Assembly (NCBI GenBank): GCA_041485285.1
Contig: JBGPJF010000060.1
Coordinates: 1 to 13,942, forward strand
DNA: 13,942 nt
DNA from: DATEUP01 sp041485285
GTDB lineage: Archaea > Thermoplasmatota > DTKX01 > DATEUP01
Direction of reading: 5' to 3'
Shown piece after piece: positions 1 through 7,700 of this stretch; positions within the stretch are counted from its first letter, which is position 1; each line of letters begins with the position of its first letter. Position numbers and translations under genes: made by a program. The notes beneath the pieces are model-generated. The model was not told the origin of the DNA. It saw only the letters and a list, made by a program, of their open reading frames with translations, and ran no database searches.

Positions 1-753
1 CCCCAAGGCAAGGGTCGCGCGGGGGCTTCCGGAGCGCGCGAGCGCCTCCGCCACCGCCAAGCGCCCCATCACCACCTGCAGGGAATTGGAGAGGTCGTGG
101 GTGAACGCGTCGAAAAGGAACCCGGACAGGTACCGCGCTTCCGTCGCCTGAACGCGCGCCTCCGCGGCTTCCGACACGTCGTAGAGGAGGCCCAAGGCCC
201 CCGCGAATTGGCCGTTGCGAAGCAGGGGTCGGGCAATGATTACGGTGGGGACCGGCTTCCCGCCGGGGCCCGCCAGCCGAATTCGGAAGGTGTCCGATTG
301 GCCGCGCGTGCGCCGCGCGCTCTGCAGCGCGTAGGTCTCGAGGTCGGCGGGGTACACGGAGTCGGCGATGGCCATCCCGGCTACGGCCTCGGGGGCGCGC
401 CCGACCATCCGGGCAAAGGCCGGGTTCGCATGGACCACCCGGAAGTTCTCGTCGGTCAGCACGACGCCGACGGTAAGCTCCCGAAGAATCTCGGGTGCAA
501 ACGCGGTGAGCGCCATCCCCCGACCCCCCGCCCGGAATGCGAGATAGCCGGTCCCCGCGCCGTAAGCACCGATTGCCGCGATGCGCAAGGCCGTGGCAAG
601 CTCGGCCCCCAGCGCGTCCACCCTTCCCTGGATTGCGAGCACCGCCGCGACCATGATGCCAAGGAGCGCGACAAGGCGGATGATGAGCGCCCGCTCGTCA
701 GGCCGGGCTTCCACCCCCGTGGATAGGGGCGGAAGCCGCGCTTCGCGTGCCAT
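1..753 (-). CDS. PAS-domain membrane sensor histidine kinase (C-terminus cut by window edge)
   Basis: This is the first 251 residues of a gene that is still open at the left edge. Two hydrophobic segments (about residues 22-41 and 53-74) would anchor it in the membrane. A PAS domain follows (about 88-195, with the typical 'GVVLTDENFRVVHANPAFARM' type of opening). A dimerisation/phosphoacceptor helix then starts near 205. The likely phosphorylated residue is His219 in FTHDLSNSLQVVMG, an H-box form common in archaeal PAS kinases. The ATPase domain lies outside the window. The ATG at 753 is the only usual start after an in-frame stop (TAG) 36 nt upstream. No Shine-Dalgarno is suitably placed; an AAGGAG lies about 30 nt upstream. 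The gene sits 129 nt downstream of a same-strand response regulator, its probable partner. The signal sensed is unknown; with almost no extracellular domain, the cytoplasmic PAS is the likely sensor. Confidence 0.88.
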   Translation of the reverse strand, partial: MAREARLPPLSTGVEARPDERALIIRLVALLGIMVAAVLAIQGRVDALGAELATALRIAAIGAYGAGTGYLAFRAGGRGMALTAFAPEILRELTVGVVLTDENFRVVHANPAFARMVGRAPEAVAGMAIADSVYPADLETYALQSARRTRGQSDTFRIRLAGPGGKPVPTVIIARPLLRNGQFAGALGLLYDVSEAAEARVQATEARYLSGFLFDAFTHDLSNSLQVVMGRLAVAEALARSGSPRATLALG

Positions 754-808
754 GCCGGAGGAGTGCGCGCCGTGAGCAGATGTCTCCTTCTAGACTGAAC
801 ATGGGGGT

Positions 809-829
809 AGTAATTACTGGGGAACCCCA
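809..829 (-). promoter_or_regulatory. Candidate promoter/operator of the histidine kinase gene
   Basis: The only A/T-rich stretch between the regulator and the kinase is the perfect 10-bp palindrome AGTAATTACT (809-818). It abuts an inverted repeat, TGGGGAACCCCA (818-829). As a TATA element on the minus strand it would place transcription start near 785 and give a leader of about 30 nt. That leader contains AAGGAG, which can pair with the CTCCTCC just before the ATG. Assignment is from composition and spacing only. Confidence 0.35.
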
Positions 830-882
830 CCGGAAGCCCATACGGCCCGCCTGCTCCCCGGTGCCCTCGCGGCGGCCATCCG

Positions 883-1344
883 CTACACGTCGCCGACCGT
901 GCCGAGCTTGGGCTTCATCTCCGCCCCACTCTCGAACCGCACGACCAAGTTGGCCAGGTCGGCCATCGGGTAGGGCTTGCGCAGCACCCACACCACGATC
1001 CCCATCCACGGCTCGAAGTCCTTCTGCGTCACGTAGCGCCCCGTAACCACGATGACCTTCGTGCCGAGCCGAAGGCTGCGGATCCCGTCAAGGACGCGCT
1101 CGCCGGGGAGGTCGGGGAGCATGAGGTCGAGGAGGATGAGGTCGGGCTTGTTGCTGTTGATGTTCGCGAGAGCTCCGGCGGCGTTGTAGGCGGTCTCGAC
1201 GTCCCACGCGCGGCCCACGAACACGGTCTGGTTGAGTTCGGCGATCGTCATGTCGTCGTCGACGATGAGCACCCGGCGCTTCCGGGGCGGGGCCGGGGCG
1301 GCGTCCTTGTCGCCCTTGCCCCCTTTCTTCCCGAAGAGCCCCAC
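883..1344 (-). CDS. Single-domain (CheY-like) response regulator
   Basis: A receiver domain with no output domain, 153 residues from the preferred GTG start. Numbered from the longer ATG at 1377, the acidic pocket is Asp40/Asp41 (VLIVDDD), the phosphoacceptor is Asp84 (LILLDLMLP), the switch Thr is 112 (VIVVTGR) and the conserved Lys is 134 (VLRKPYP). I prefer GTG 1344 because the best TATA-like box (1384-1391) is only about 10 nt from ATG 1377. That box would start the mRNA near 1360, leaving a leader with GAGGCGG before the GTG. The protein then begins MGLFGKKGGKG, a basic glycine-rich tail before the receiver fold. It lies directly upstream of the histidine kinase on the same strand, so it is probably that kinase's phosphorelay partner. 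Without a DNA-binding domain it likely acts by protein contact. Identification of the receiver is firm; the start is less so. Confidence 0.92.
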   Translation of the reverse strand: MGLFGKKGGKGDKDAAPAPPRKRRVLIVDDDMTIAELNQTVFVGRAWDVETAYNAAGALANINSNKPDLILLDLMLPDLPGERVLDGIRSLRLGTKVIVVTGRYVTQKDFEPWMGIVVWVLRKPYPMADLANLVVRFESGAEMKPKLGTVGDV

Positions 1345-1383
1345 CGCGACCGCCTCTATATGCAAGGGGACTGGCATTCAACG

Positions 1384-1391
1384 CATAAAAT
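1384..1391 (-). promoter_or_regulatory. TATA-like box for the response regulator
   Basis: Minus-strand ATTTTATG stands out in GC-rich surroundings. A start about 27 nt downstream would fall near 1360, ahead of GTG 1344 but after ATG 1377. The box therefore helps decide the translational start. The 195-nt spacer 1345-1539 holds this promoter and the divergent one at 1482-1490; nothing else was seen in it. Confidence 0.45.
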
Positions 1392-1481
1392 GTGAATCGC
1401 GCACCGATCAGGGTGGGAAAGGCCAGAGGATGGCGCGCCTTGGGGTGAAGGGTCGCACCAAGCCTTGGACGAACACGGAAA

Positions 1482-1490
1482 GGTATAAGG
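1482..1490 (+). promoter_or_regulatory. Archaeal TATA box for the TNG-repeat protein operon
   Basis: GTATAAGG is preceded by purine-rich GGAAAG, which looks like a BRE plus TATA element. Transcription would start near 1512, giving a leader of about 28 nt that contains GGGGTGG (1523-1529) before the ATG at 1540. This is the best-formed promoter in the window and argues for an archaeal host. Confidence 0.65.
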
Positions 1491-1539
1491 GCGGCCGGGG
1501 GGCCTTGCCGAATACCCTCCCAGGGGTGGCCGCGCGACC

Positions 1540-3198
1540 ATGTCTCCAGTTAGAACATCCAACGGTGGCCAGGATGCGGGCCTCAAGGCGCCCCCAACGG
1601 CGGGCGCGCCTGAGCCAGACACCCCGCGAGCAGGCAGGGGGCTAACCAATGGCAATGGCCCCGAGCTTCCCCGCGCGAGGCAGGGCCCGGCGAAGCAGCG
1701 CACCGGGGGAGGCCGCACCACTGGCGGCGGGCTCACCAATGGGTCGGGGCGAACGAACGGCGGCGGGCTCACCAATGGGTCGGGGCGAACGAACGGCGGC
1801 CAGCTGGCGGTGCTCGCCTCGCAGAAACACCTCGCGCGGACGCGGGCGGCCCGAAGGCACCGAACGCAGGCGCTTGTTGCGGGGCTCCTCCTCGCCTTCA
1901 CCACGGTAATGGCCGCGGGCGTTGCATCCGACGCGGCCTCCGGGCCGCGGGTCGACGGGCGCTTTGACGAATGGGCGGGCCACACGGCGGCGGTTTCCGG
2001 GGGCGGGAGTGTGGGGCTTCGAGCGGTCGCCGTCATGAGCGGGCGCCTCGCACCGCAGATGCTCCTCGAGTTTGCGGCGGCCCCCTTTGCCGCGCGCGAA
2101 GATGTTTGGGTCTTCCTCGACCTCGACCGCCAGGGCGGCACCGGGTACTGGACGGGCGCGCTCGGCGCCGATGCTGCCGTCGCGCTTGCAGGGCAAGGCG
2201 GCCGCCTCGCGGCCGCGACCGCTTACACCTTTGAAGGGCTCGACCGCTTCGACCTGCGCTCGCTCTTCTCGCACGGCCGGACGTTGGCCGCGGCGCAGGG
2301 CGCGCTCATCGAACTGCAAGTTCCCGGCGCGCCGTTCGCCTTCGAAATCGCGCGCGCCACGCCGCTGGGCGCTTCCTCGGCGGGGGCATTCGACCTGACC
2401 GGCGCATCCGTGGCCTTCGCATCAGGCGCCGTGCCCCTCACCCACGCGGTGCAAAACGGCGTGCGCATCGACGGCGACTTTTCCGACTGGGCGGGCGTCC
2501 CCTTGACGGCAGACGCCACCGACGGCGCGCTCCCGCAGCGGCTCGACCTCCTGCGTGTGGCGGCCATCGGCGATGCGGGCTCCGCGCAGTTCCTTGCCGA
2601 AGTGCAGGGAGCTGCGCTCGAGGGCACCTTGCCCGTGCGGGCGGAGCCGATAAGGCCCGACGGGCCCGGGTCTGCAGCCCCCGCCCCGCCGCCGCGGCGG
2701 ACGGCAGGCACCGACCAGCTGGACATTTACCTCGACACCGACCGCGACGGCGCAACCGGCGCTGTGTCCTTCGGCCTCGGCGCGGAGCGGCTGCTGCGCG
2801 TCGAGGGTGTGGGCGGGGTCGTGGTGCTCGCGCAATTCTTCGCCTACCAACGCGGCGCATGGGTGCCTGACCCCGGCCACGCGGAGGCGGCCGCCGCAGG
2901 CGGCAACGTCGAAGCGTCCGTCGAGGCCGCGGGCCTTGTCGGGGCCGCGGTCCGTTTCACATTGACGGGCTTCGACGGCCAAGACCAGAGCGACGCGGAC
3001 CTGCAAGTGGCGGGCGAGGCAGGGGCCGCCCGCGAGTCGGTCGGTACCATGGCCGTGGCGCCGCCCGGCGAATCGGGCGTCCTCTTGAACCCGATTCCCG
3101 AGCCCGCGGCGATGGCAGCGGTGGCCGGCGCGCTCGGCGTATTCCTCGTGTCCGCCAATCGGCGCCGGAGGCGCCGCAACGGGGAGGGCCACCCGTGA
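1540..3198 (+). CDS. TNG-repeat membrane-anchored surface protein with two IDG-x-F-x-DW domains and PEP-CTERM-like tail
   Basis: A 552-residue protein of unknown function. Residues 1-108 are a hydrophilic Gly/Pro/Arg/Asn tail with LTNG/RTNG repeats (34-38, 64-87), ending in a basic stretch before a membrane helix at about 109-128. This gives signal-anchor topology with an unusually long cytoplasmic leader. Two related beta-rich domains follow. One opens with VDGRFDEWAG (138-147) and contains FLDLDRQGGTG; the other opens with RIDGDFSDWAG (309-319) and contains DIYLDTDRDGATG. These pairs resemble CBM9/DOMON-like sandwiches found in secreted archaeal proteins. The C-terminus is tripartite: IPEP (519-522), a hydrophobic segment (about 523-538) and six arginines (541-546). 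That is the layout of PEP-CTERM sorting signals. The stop overlaps the next gene's start (GTGA), so the two are probably translationally coupled. TNG-rich tails are, from memory, known in Thermoplasmata-type proteins; their role is not known to me. Confidence 0.88.
   Translation: MSPVRTSNGGQDAGLKAPPTAGAPEPDTPRAGRGLTNGNGPELPRARQGPAKQRTGGGRTTGGGLTNGSGRTNGGGLTNGSGRTNGGQLAVLASQKHLARTRAARRHRTQALVAGLLLAFTTVMAAGVASDAASGPRVDGRFDEWAGHTAAVSGGGSVGLRAVAVMSGRLAPQMLLEFAAAPFAAREDVWVFLDLDRQGGTGYWTGALGADAAVALAGQGGRLAAATAYTFEGLDRFDLRSLFSHGRTLAAAQGALIELQVPGAPFAFEIARATPLGASSAGAFDLTGASVAFASGAVPLTHAVQNGVRIDGDFSDWAGVPLTADATDGALPQRLDLLRVAAIGDAGSAQFLAEVQGAALEGTLPVRAEPIRPDGPGSAAPAPPPRRTAGTDQLDIYLDTDRDGATGAVSFGLGAERLLRVEGVGGVVVLAQFFAYQRGAWVPDPGHAEAAAAGGNVEASVEAAGLVGAAVRFTLTGFDGQDQSDADLQVAGEAGAARESVGTMAVAPPGESGVLLNPIPEPAAMAAVAGALGVFLVSANRRRRRRNGEGHP
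1723..1800 (+). repeat. Exact 36-bp in-frame tandem repeat inside the TNG-rich coding segment
   Basis: Bases 1723-1758 are repeated identically at 1759-1794, and the first 6 bases recur at 1795-1800. Each unit encodes 12 residues, GGGLTNGSGRTN. A degenerate relative, GLTNGNG, is encoded upstream near 1640. Base-perfect identity, including third codon positions, points to a recent slippage-type duplication that keeps the reading frame. Confidence 0.95.
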
Positions 3199-4181
3199 GC
3201 GCTCCGGCAAAGGACGAATTCGAATGCCCGTCGTGCCGGGGGCTCATCGAAGAGGACTGGACCGCGTGCCCCCACTGCGGGCTCGTGTTCGACCCACCCG
3301 AGGCGGAGGCGAAGCCGACGGCCAGCGCGGTCGTTTTGCCCGCGCCTTCCACTACAACGCAGCCGGCAGCGCACGCGGGTACCGCCCCCGCGCGGTCGGC
3401 GGCCCCCGCCCACCCCGCGCCTCCCGTGGCCGCGCACCTCACCGGCGCCACCGCCGATGCCCCCGCGCTGCCCAGCGTCGACACGGGCGAAATCCCGTTT
3501 GCCCCGAGTGGAGGGGGGCCCAAACGTCCCATTACCGTCATGGACGAGCGGGCTTCGCCCTCCGGCGGGCCCACGGTCACGTTGGAGTCGATCATCTCGC
3601 GCGACAAGGCGGACGACCGCATCCCCCCCGAGCCGCCCAGCGACGGCGGGCGCAAGGCGGTCACCATGATCCATGAACTCGCGCCGCCAAGTCCCCAGCC
3701 CGCTCCGCCCGCGTTCGAGCCGCCTTCCACAGCCCTTGCCCCGACGGTGGTCGTCGTCGCCCCCGAGCTCTCCGGAACCCCCGCGCGGCGCCTCAACGAG
3801 GACCTTGCGGCCATCGAACGCATGATCAACGCGGCCGTCGCGAAGGCCCTGCGCGAAAACATCGCGGCGTTCTCCTTGCAGCAGTCGGCCGCGGCTACCG
3901 TGGTAACGACCGCCGCCACCACCGCGACCCGCCGGAAAGGCGTTTTGGCGGTCGGCGCCGGGCTCTTCCTCGGGGGCGCGATTGGCGAAATCACCGCCCT
4001 CAACTGGGACACCTGGATCAAAGGGATGGCGGACTCGGTGATCGGCCCCATCCAGCAGCTCGGGGTCATCGGAATGGCCACCGTGGCGGGGGCCGGCGCT
4101 GCTGTGGTGCTCCTCCAAGCCGGCCGCTCCAAACGCCGCACCAAGACGCGCTCGAAGCGCGGCTCCGCGCGCGCGCACTGA
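3195..4181 (+). CDS. Zinc-ribbon protein with Pro/Ala-rich linker and two C-terminal membrane helices
   Basis: A 328-residue protein of unknown function. A zinc ribbon occupies residues 10-30, with Cys11, Cys14, Cys25 and Cys28 in CPSC...CPHC spacing. A low-complexity Ala/Pro/Thr linker of about 160 residues follows, containing two similar short motifs: RPITVMDERASPS (111-123) and KAVTMIHELAPPS (154-166). An amphipathic helix (about 198-228) precedes two hydrophobic segments (about 249-270 and 288-307) and a basic Arg/Lys tail. The predicted topology puts the zinc ribbon and linker in the cytoplasm, tethered to the membrane. The GTG start at 3195 overlaps the preceding stop as GTGA, a strong sign of coupling. 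It probably works with the TNG/PEP-CTERM-like protein at the membrane. Zinc-ribbon-plus-membrane-helix proteins are common in archaea and mostly uncharacterised. Confidence 0.88.
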   Translation: MSAPAKDEFECPSCRGLIEEDWTACPHCGLVFDPPEAEAKPTASAVVLPAPSTTTQPAAHAGTAPARSAAPAHPAPPVAAHLTGATADAPALPSVDTGEIPFAPSGGGPKRPITVMDERASPSGGPTVTLESIISRDKADDRIPPEPPSDGGRKAVTMIHELAPPSPQPAPPAFEPPSTALAPTVVVVAPELSGTPARRLNEDLAAIERMINAAVAKALRENIAAFSLQQSAAATVVTTAATTATRRKGVLAVGAGLFLGGAIGEITALNWDTWIKGMADSVIGPIQQLGVIGMATVAGAGAAVVLLQAGRSKRRTKTRSKRGSARAH

Positions 4182-4202
4182 CGGGCGCTGGGCTCGCAAC
4201 CC

Positions 4203-4469
4203 TCAGAGCCCCGGGTAAATGCCCATGAGCCCCGTGCGCTCGATCAGCACGTCGTACACGTAGTCCACTTTGCCCTCGCCCCGGATGACGCGCACGCGCA
4301 TCCGGCGCCGCCCCTCCTTGTCGTCCTCGAGGCGCTCCATCATCGTGCGGCCGCCCTGCAGCCCGGCAAACGCGAGGATCTCGTCGACCTCGGCGAGGAC
4401 TTCGCCGTCCTTGACCTGGCGGCTGCGGCGGTCCTGCCCCACGGCCACGGCGTGGCCGGGCGCGGCCAA
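4203..4469 (-). CDS. Small uncharacterised protein (88 aa), uncertain start
   Basis: I do not recognise this protein. The C-terminal 60 or so residues look like a genuine small fold: a helix (GEVLAEVDEILAFAGLQGG), an acidic/basic stretch (ERLEDDKEGRRRMRVRVIRG) and a beta-like end (KVDYVYDVLIERTGLMGIYPGL, residues 66-88 split here only in description). The start is unclear. TTG 4469 has no Shine-Dalgarno, GTG codons at 4448 and 4442 are alternatives, and the frame stays open upstream without a good start. The stop of the small gene upstream lies 22 nt before the TTG. Either the two are coupled, or this is the second half of one gene whose frame was broken near 4495-4530. It is convergent with the zinc-ribbon gene, 21 nt away. 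Confidence 0.55.
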   Translation of the reverse strand: MAAPGHAVAVGQDRRSRQVKDGEVLAEVDEILAFAGLQGGRTMMERLEDDKEGRRRMRVRVIRGEGKVDYVYDVLIERTGLMGIYPGL

Positions 4470-4491
4470 AAGGATTGGGGTGGGCTCGGCC

Positions 4492-4620
4492 CTACGGCGC
4501 CGCCCGCCGCGCGCGGGGGCCCTTCGGCGCCCCGCCCTTCTCTTCGGCCGTGCGCAGCATGTACAACAGCTCGTGCATTCGGTTCGCCCGTTTGGCTACT
4601 TCCGCGTGGTGCTTTTCCAT
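4492..4620 (-). CDS. Small uncharacterised helical protein (42 aa)
   Basis: A short gene starting MEKHHAEVAKRANRMHELL. The first 30 residues would form a charged amphipathic helix; the rest is a basic Gly/Pro/Arg/Ala tail. The case for it is the promoter: CTTAAG (4645-4650) lies 27-28 nt upstream of ATG 4620, the spacing for a leaderless archaeal transcript. No homology is recognised. It may be independent, co-transcribed with the 88-residue gene downstream, or the N-terminal half of a single protein of about 135 residues if a frameshift lies near its end. Codons after about residue 28 are G/C homopolymer-rich, where indels are plausible. Confidence 0.45.
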   Translation of the reverse strand: MEKHHAEVAKRANRMHELLYMLRTAEEKGGAPKGPRARRAAP

Positions 4621-4644
4621 GGTGCATCCCTCGGGCCCGGCCCA

Positions 4645-4650
4645 CTTAAG
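4645..4650 (-). promoter_or_regulatory. TATA-like box for the small-gene pair
   Basis: Minus-strand CTTAAG is centred 27-28 nt before ATG 4620, implying a leaderless mRNA. It is one of the few A/T-rich spots in the 174-nt gap 4621-4794, which shows no other recognisable signal and no clear T-run terminator for the upstream giant gene. Confidence 0.45.
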
Positions 4651-4794
4651 GGAAGAACCCATCGTACACCAATCGCGCGCATGCAAACACCTTGGCCGCA
4701 TGTTCTCAGATTTGCAATTCGTGGACACTACCAAACGCTTGAAGAGGGGTCGCGCGCGGCGAAGCCCTTCCACGGCGAAACGGGCAGGGGGAAA

Positions 4795-7700
4795 TCACGG
4801 CGACCCCGGCGGCCGCTCGTTCGGGTCGTAGCTGGTCGACGGCCCGTAGAGCTGGTCGTACTCGGAGGGCGGCGGCTTGGCCCACGGGTCGGCCGCGGGC
4901 GGCGCCTCCTGCTGGATGATGACCGGCTTTTCCGCCGGCTTCTTCAGCTTTCGCCGGAACGCCACGACCATGACCCCGACACCGGCCGCCGCGACCACCG
5001 CCACGATGATCAGGATCGTCATCATCGGCAGGCCCGTCGCGTTGGCGGTGCCGCCATTGTTGTTGCCCCCGCCGTTGTGGCCGCCCGACCCGAGGGTGCC
5101 TTCTGTCACGACGACCGTGAAGTGGTAGACCGCCTCGTTGCCGACACCGTCGGTCACCGTCAGGGTGACGGGCCACGGGCCGCTCGACACGTACGCGTAT
5201 GAGGCGTTGGGCCCCTCCGCCGTTTCCCCGTCGCCGAAGTCCCACCGGTAGGAGACGCCGCTTGGGTCCAAGGCGGTCGCCGTGAACACGACGGTGGTGC
5301 CGAGCGTCACGCTCGTGCCGGGCGAGACCGACCAGTTCACATTCGAGGGCGGCAGCCCATCGGAGATGGAGACGGGAATCTGGATCTCGACGATGTTGCC
5401 CGCGGGGTCGGTCACCTTGAGCGTGAGGGTGAAGTTCCCAAGCGAGGTGACCGCGAGCACCGCGTGGGTGGCGTCGAGCGGCGACCCCCAGGTCACCTCC
5501 GGCGCGTCGATCGACCACGCGTACTTGCCGTTGGCGGCAAACAGCGGGTCGTTGTCCGCAAACTGGTTGAAGGCCTCGAATTCGATCCGCTGCTGCTGCT
5601 TGACGGCAATCGCGCGGGCCCACGTCGCATTGAGCAGGTGCGGGGCCGTCCGGTCGACGATGGTCACGGTGAACGAGAACACGCCCTGGTTGCCCACGCC
5701 GTCCTCGATGACGACGCTGACTTCGTGGTTGCCGAGCCCGGTCCAAGTCCTTGTGAAGGCAAGCGTGGCGGCGACCGTCGCGCTGCCGTCCTTCCAGGTC
5801 GCACTGGCGACCCCCGAGTAGTCGGTGGCGTCCTCGACGCTGAAGGTGTGCTCCTCGCCATCAGCGAGCGTGACCCCCGCAGGCGGCGTCCACACGGGCG
5901 CCTCGGTGTCCGGCGCCAAGAAGTTGTACGCTCCGGCATTCAAGTTCCCTGACGGGTCGCGGCACTCGTACCGGATCGAGAAGTTGCCGGGAACCGCCGG
6001 CGTGAAGTCGAACGACTGGTTGAAGTTCTCCGCGTAGCCGACGTTGCCCGGGAACACGATGACCCAGTAGAACGCGCCAGGCCCCGGGAAGGCCGGGTCG
6101 TTGTCCGCCGCATTTGCCATGCTGAGGTGCACGGTCTCGCCCTGGCCGGGGGGGACGGCTCCCGTCGCGCGGAACAGGAACGTGGGGGCGGTGCGGTCGC
6201 GGACGGTCAGGGTGAAATTGGCAAACGCGAAGTTGCCGCCCGCGTCGTAGGCGGTGACATTCCCGGCATAGGCGCCGGGGCTGGCGAAGCGGAAGGTGGC
6301 GGTTGCAAGCGACGTCGTGGCCGAGGTGTTCTCGCGGCCGGTGATCCGCCACACGAACGTGGCCCCGCCGGGGAACGCGGGGTCGTTGTCGGTAACCTGC
6401 GCAAAGAGCGTGATGTCCGTGTCCTCGTCCACGGCGAAGGGGCCCGTGGGCGGGACAATCACCGGCGGCGTCTTGTCGAGGACGCGCACGTAGGCGGCGC
6501 CGACCGCCGTGTTGTTCCACGCATCGCGCACCGTCACATCGCAGCGGAAATTGCCGGGGGTGGCGAACAGGTAGACCACGGTGAGCCCCTGGCGCGTGAC
6601 ATCGCCGGAGGCGTCGTGGATCACCCAGGTCGCGCCCGCGATGGCGACGTTGTCGTGCGACTGGGAAGCGTCGAGTGTCGAGGAGGTGTCCTCGTCGATC
6701 GGCGTGGTCGAGGACGCCACGGGGATCGGCGGGACGGTCTCGTAGGGCAGCACGAGCGGGAACAGGTCGCGGCGCGCGCCGCCGGGGATGTTGTAGGGCG
6801 TTTCGCCGATGAAGTCGCCGGTGGTGTCGCTGCCGGTGTAGTCGTCCCAGTAGTTGCCGTGGCCGCGGGTGGCGTTGTACCACAGGTTGGCAGGCGCGCT
6901 GTTGTCATAGCCGGAGGCCGCGCCGCAGTAGAAGTTGTTCTCGTAGACTATGGAGCTCGTGGACGACGCGGTGACGCGCACGGCGTCGATGGTGCAGTTG
7001 CGGAACTCGTTCCACCGGACAAAGGTCCCCGTCGAGCCGGATACGGTGACTGCATGGGCGAAGCGGTCGAAGCTCGTGTTCTCGACGCGCACGCGCGTCG
7101 AGGAGGTGATGGCCACGCCCACGAGCGAGCTGTTCGCGCAGAACGTGTTCCCGAGCGACCCGATGTCCCCGCCCTGGTCCACCATCATCGCGGAGACTAC
7201 GCCGCAGAGGCCGCTTACGGAGACCTCGACCTGCGTGGTGCGGTCGGCGAAGAAGCCCGACGAGCCGTTGAACACGGACTGGGTGTAGACGTTCATGTTG
7301 CCGGCCCAGTCGTGCATCCCGGAGGTGGCGCCGATCCCGGTAACGTTCGAAAGCTGCGCATTGGTCTCCGACTCAAGGAGGCCGCCGTCGGCGGTCGTAC
7401 TCCTGAACACCGAGTCTTGGACAAAGAGCGCGGTGCCTTCGACCGCGCGGAAGGCCTCGGCCGAGGCGAAGGCCCCGACCGCGATCACACGCATGCTGTT
7501 CGAACGGCTCACGAGGATGCCGCGGCCCGACCCGTGGACGGACGATTGGTCGAGCTGGCCGAAGTCGGAGTCGGCCCAGACTAAGGCCGGGTCGGCCGTC
7601 CCCACGGGGACGTTCGCCTGGGTCACGACCGTGTTGGGCGAGCCGAATACGTACACCCACGCGTAGGCGCTCGCGGGGTTCGTGGTGGTCATCGGGGTGT

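Noticed and set aside
97..726. Open frame on the plus strand across the histidine kinase
   Set aside because: It is antisense to a clear PAS/HisKA protein, has Arg/Gly/His-rich composition without domain character, and is expected in DNA this GC-rich.
1723..1800. Possible CRISPR-like repeats
   Set aside because: The two 36-bp units are directly adjacent with no spacers and encode in-frame protein repeats.
2844..4199. Minus-strand open frame of 451 codons across the TNG and zinc-ribbon genes
   Set aside because: It spans the junction of two coupled plus-strand genes with a promoter, zinc ribbon and membrane helices; it looks like a composition shadow.
6127..7584. Long plus-strand open frame of 485 codons inside the giant surface protein gene
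   Set aside because: The minus frame encodes recognisable beta-helix and PKD domains; the plus product is a Gly/Val/Arg/Asp/His-rich shadow of third-position GC bias.
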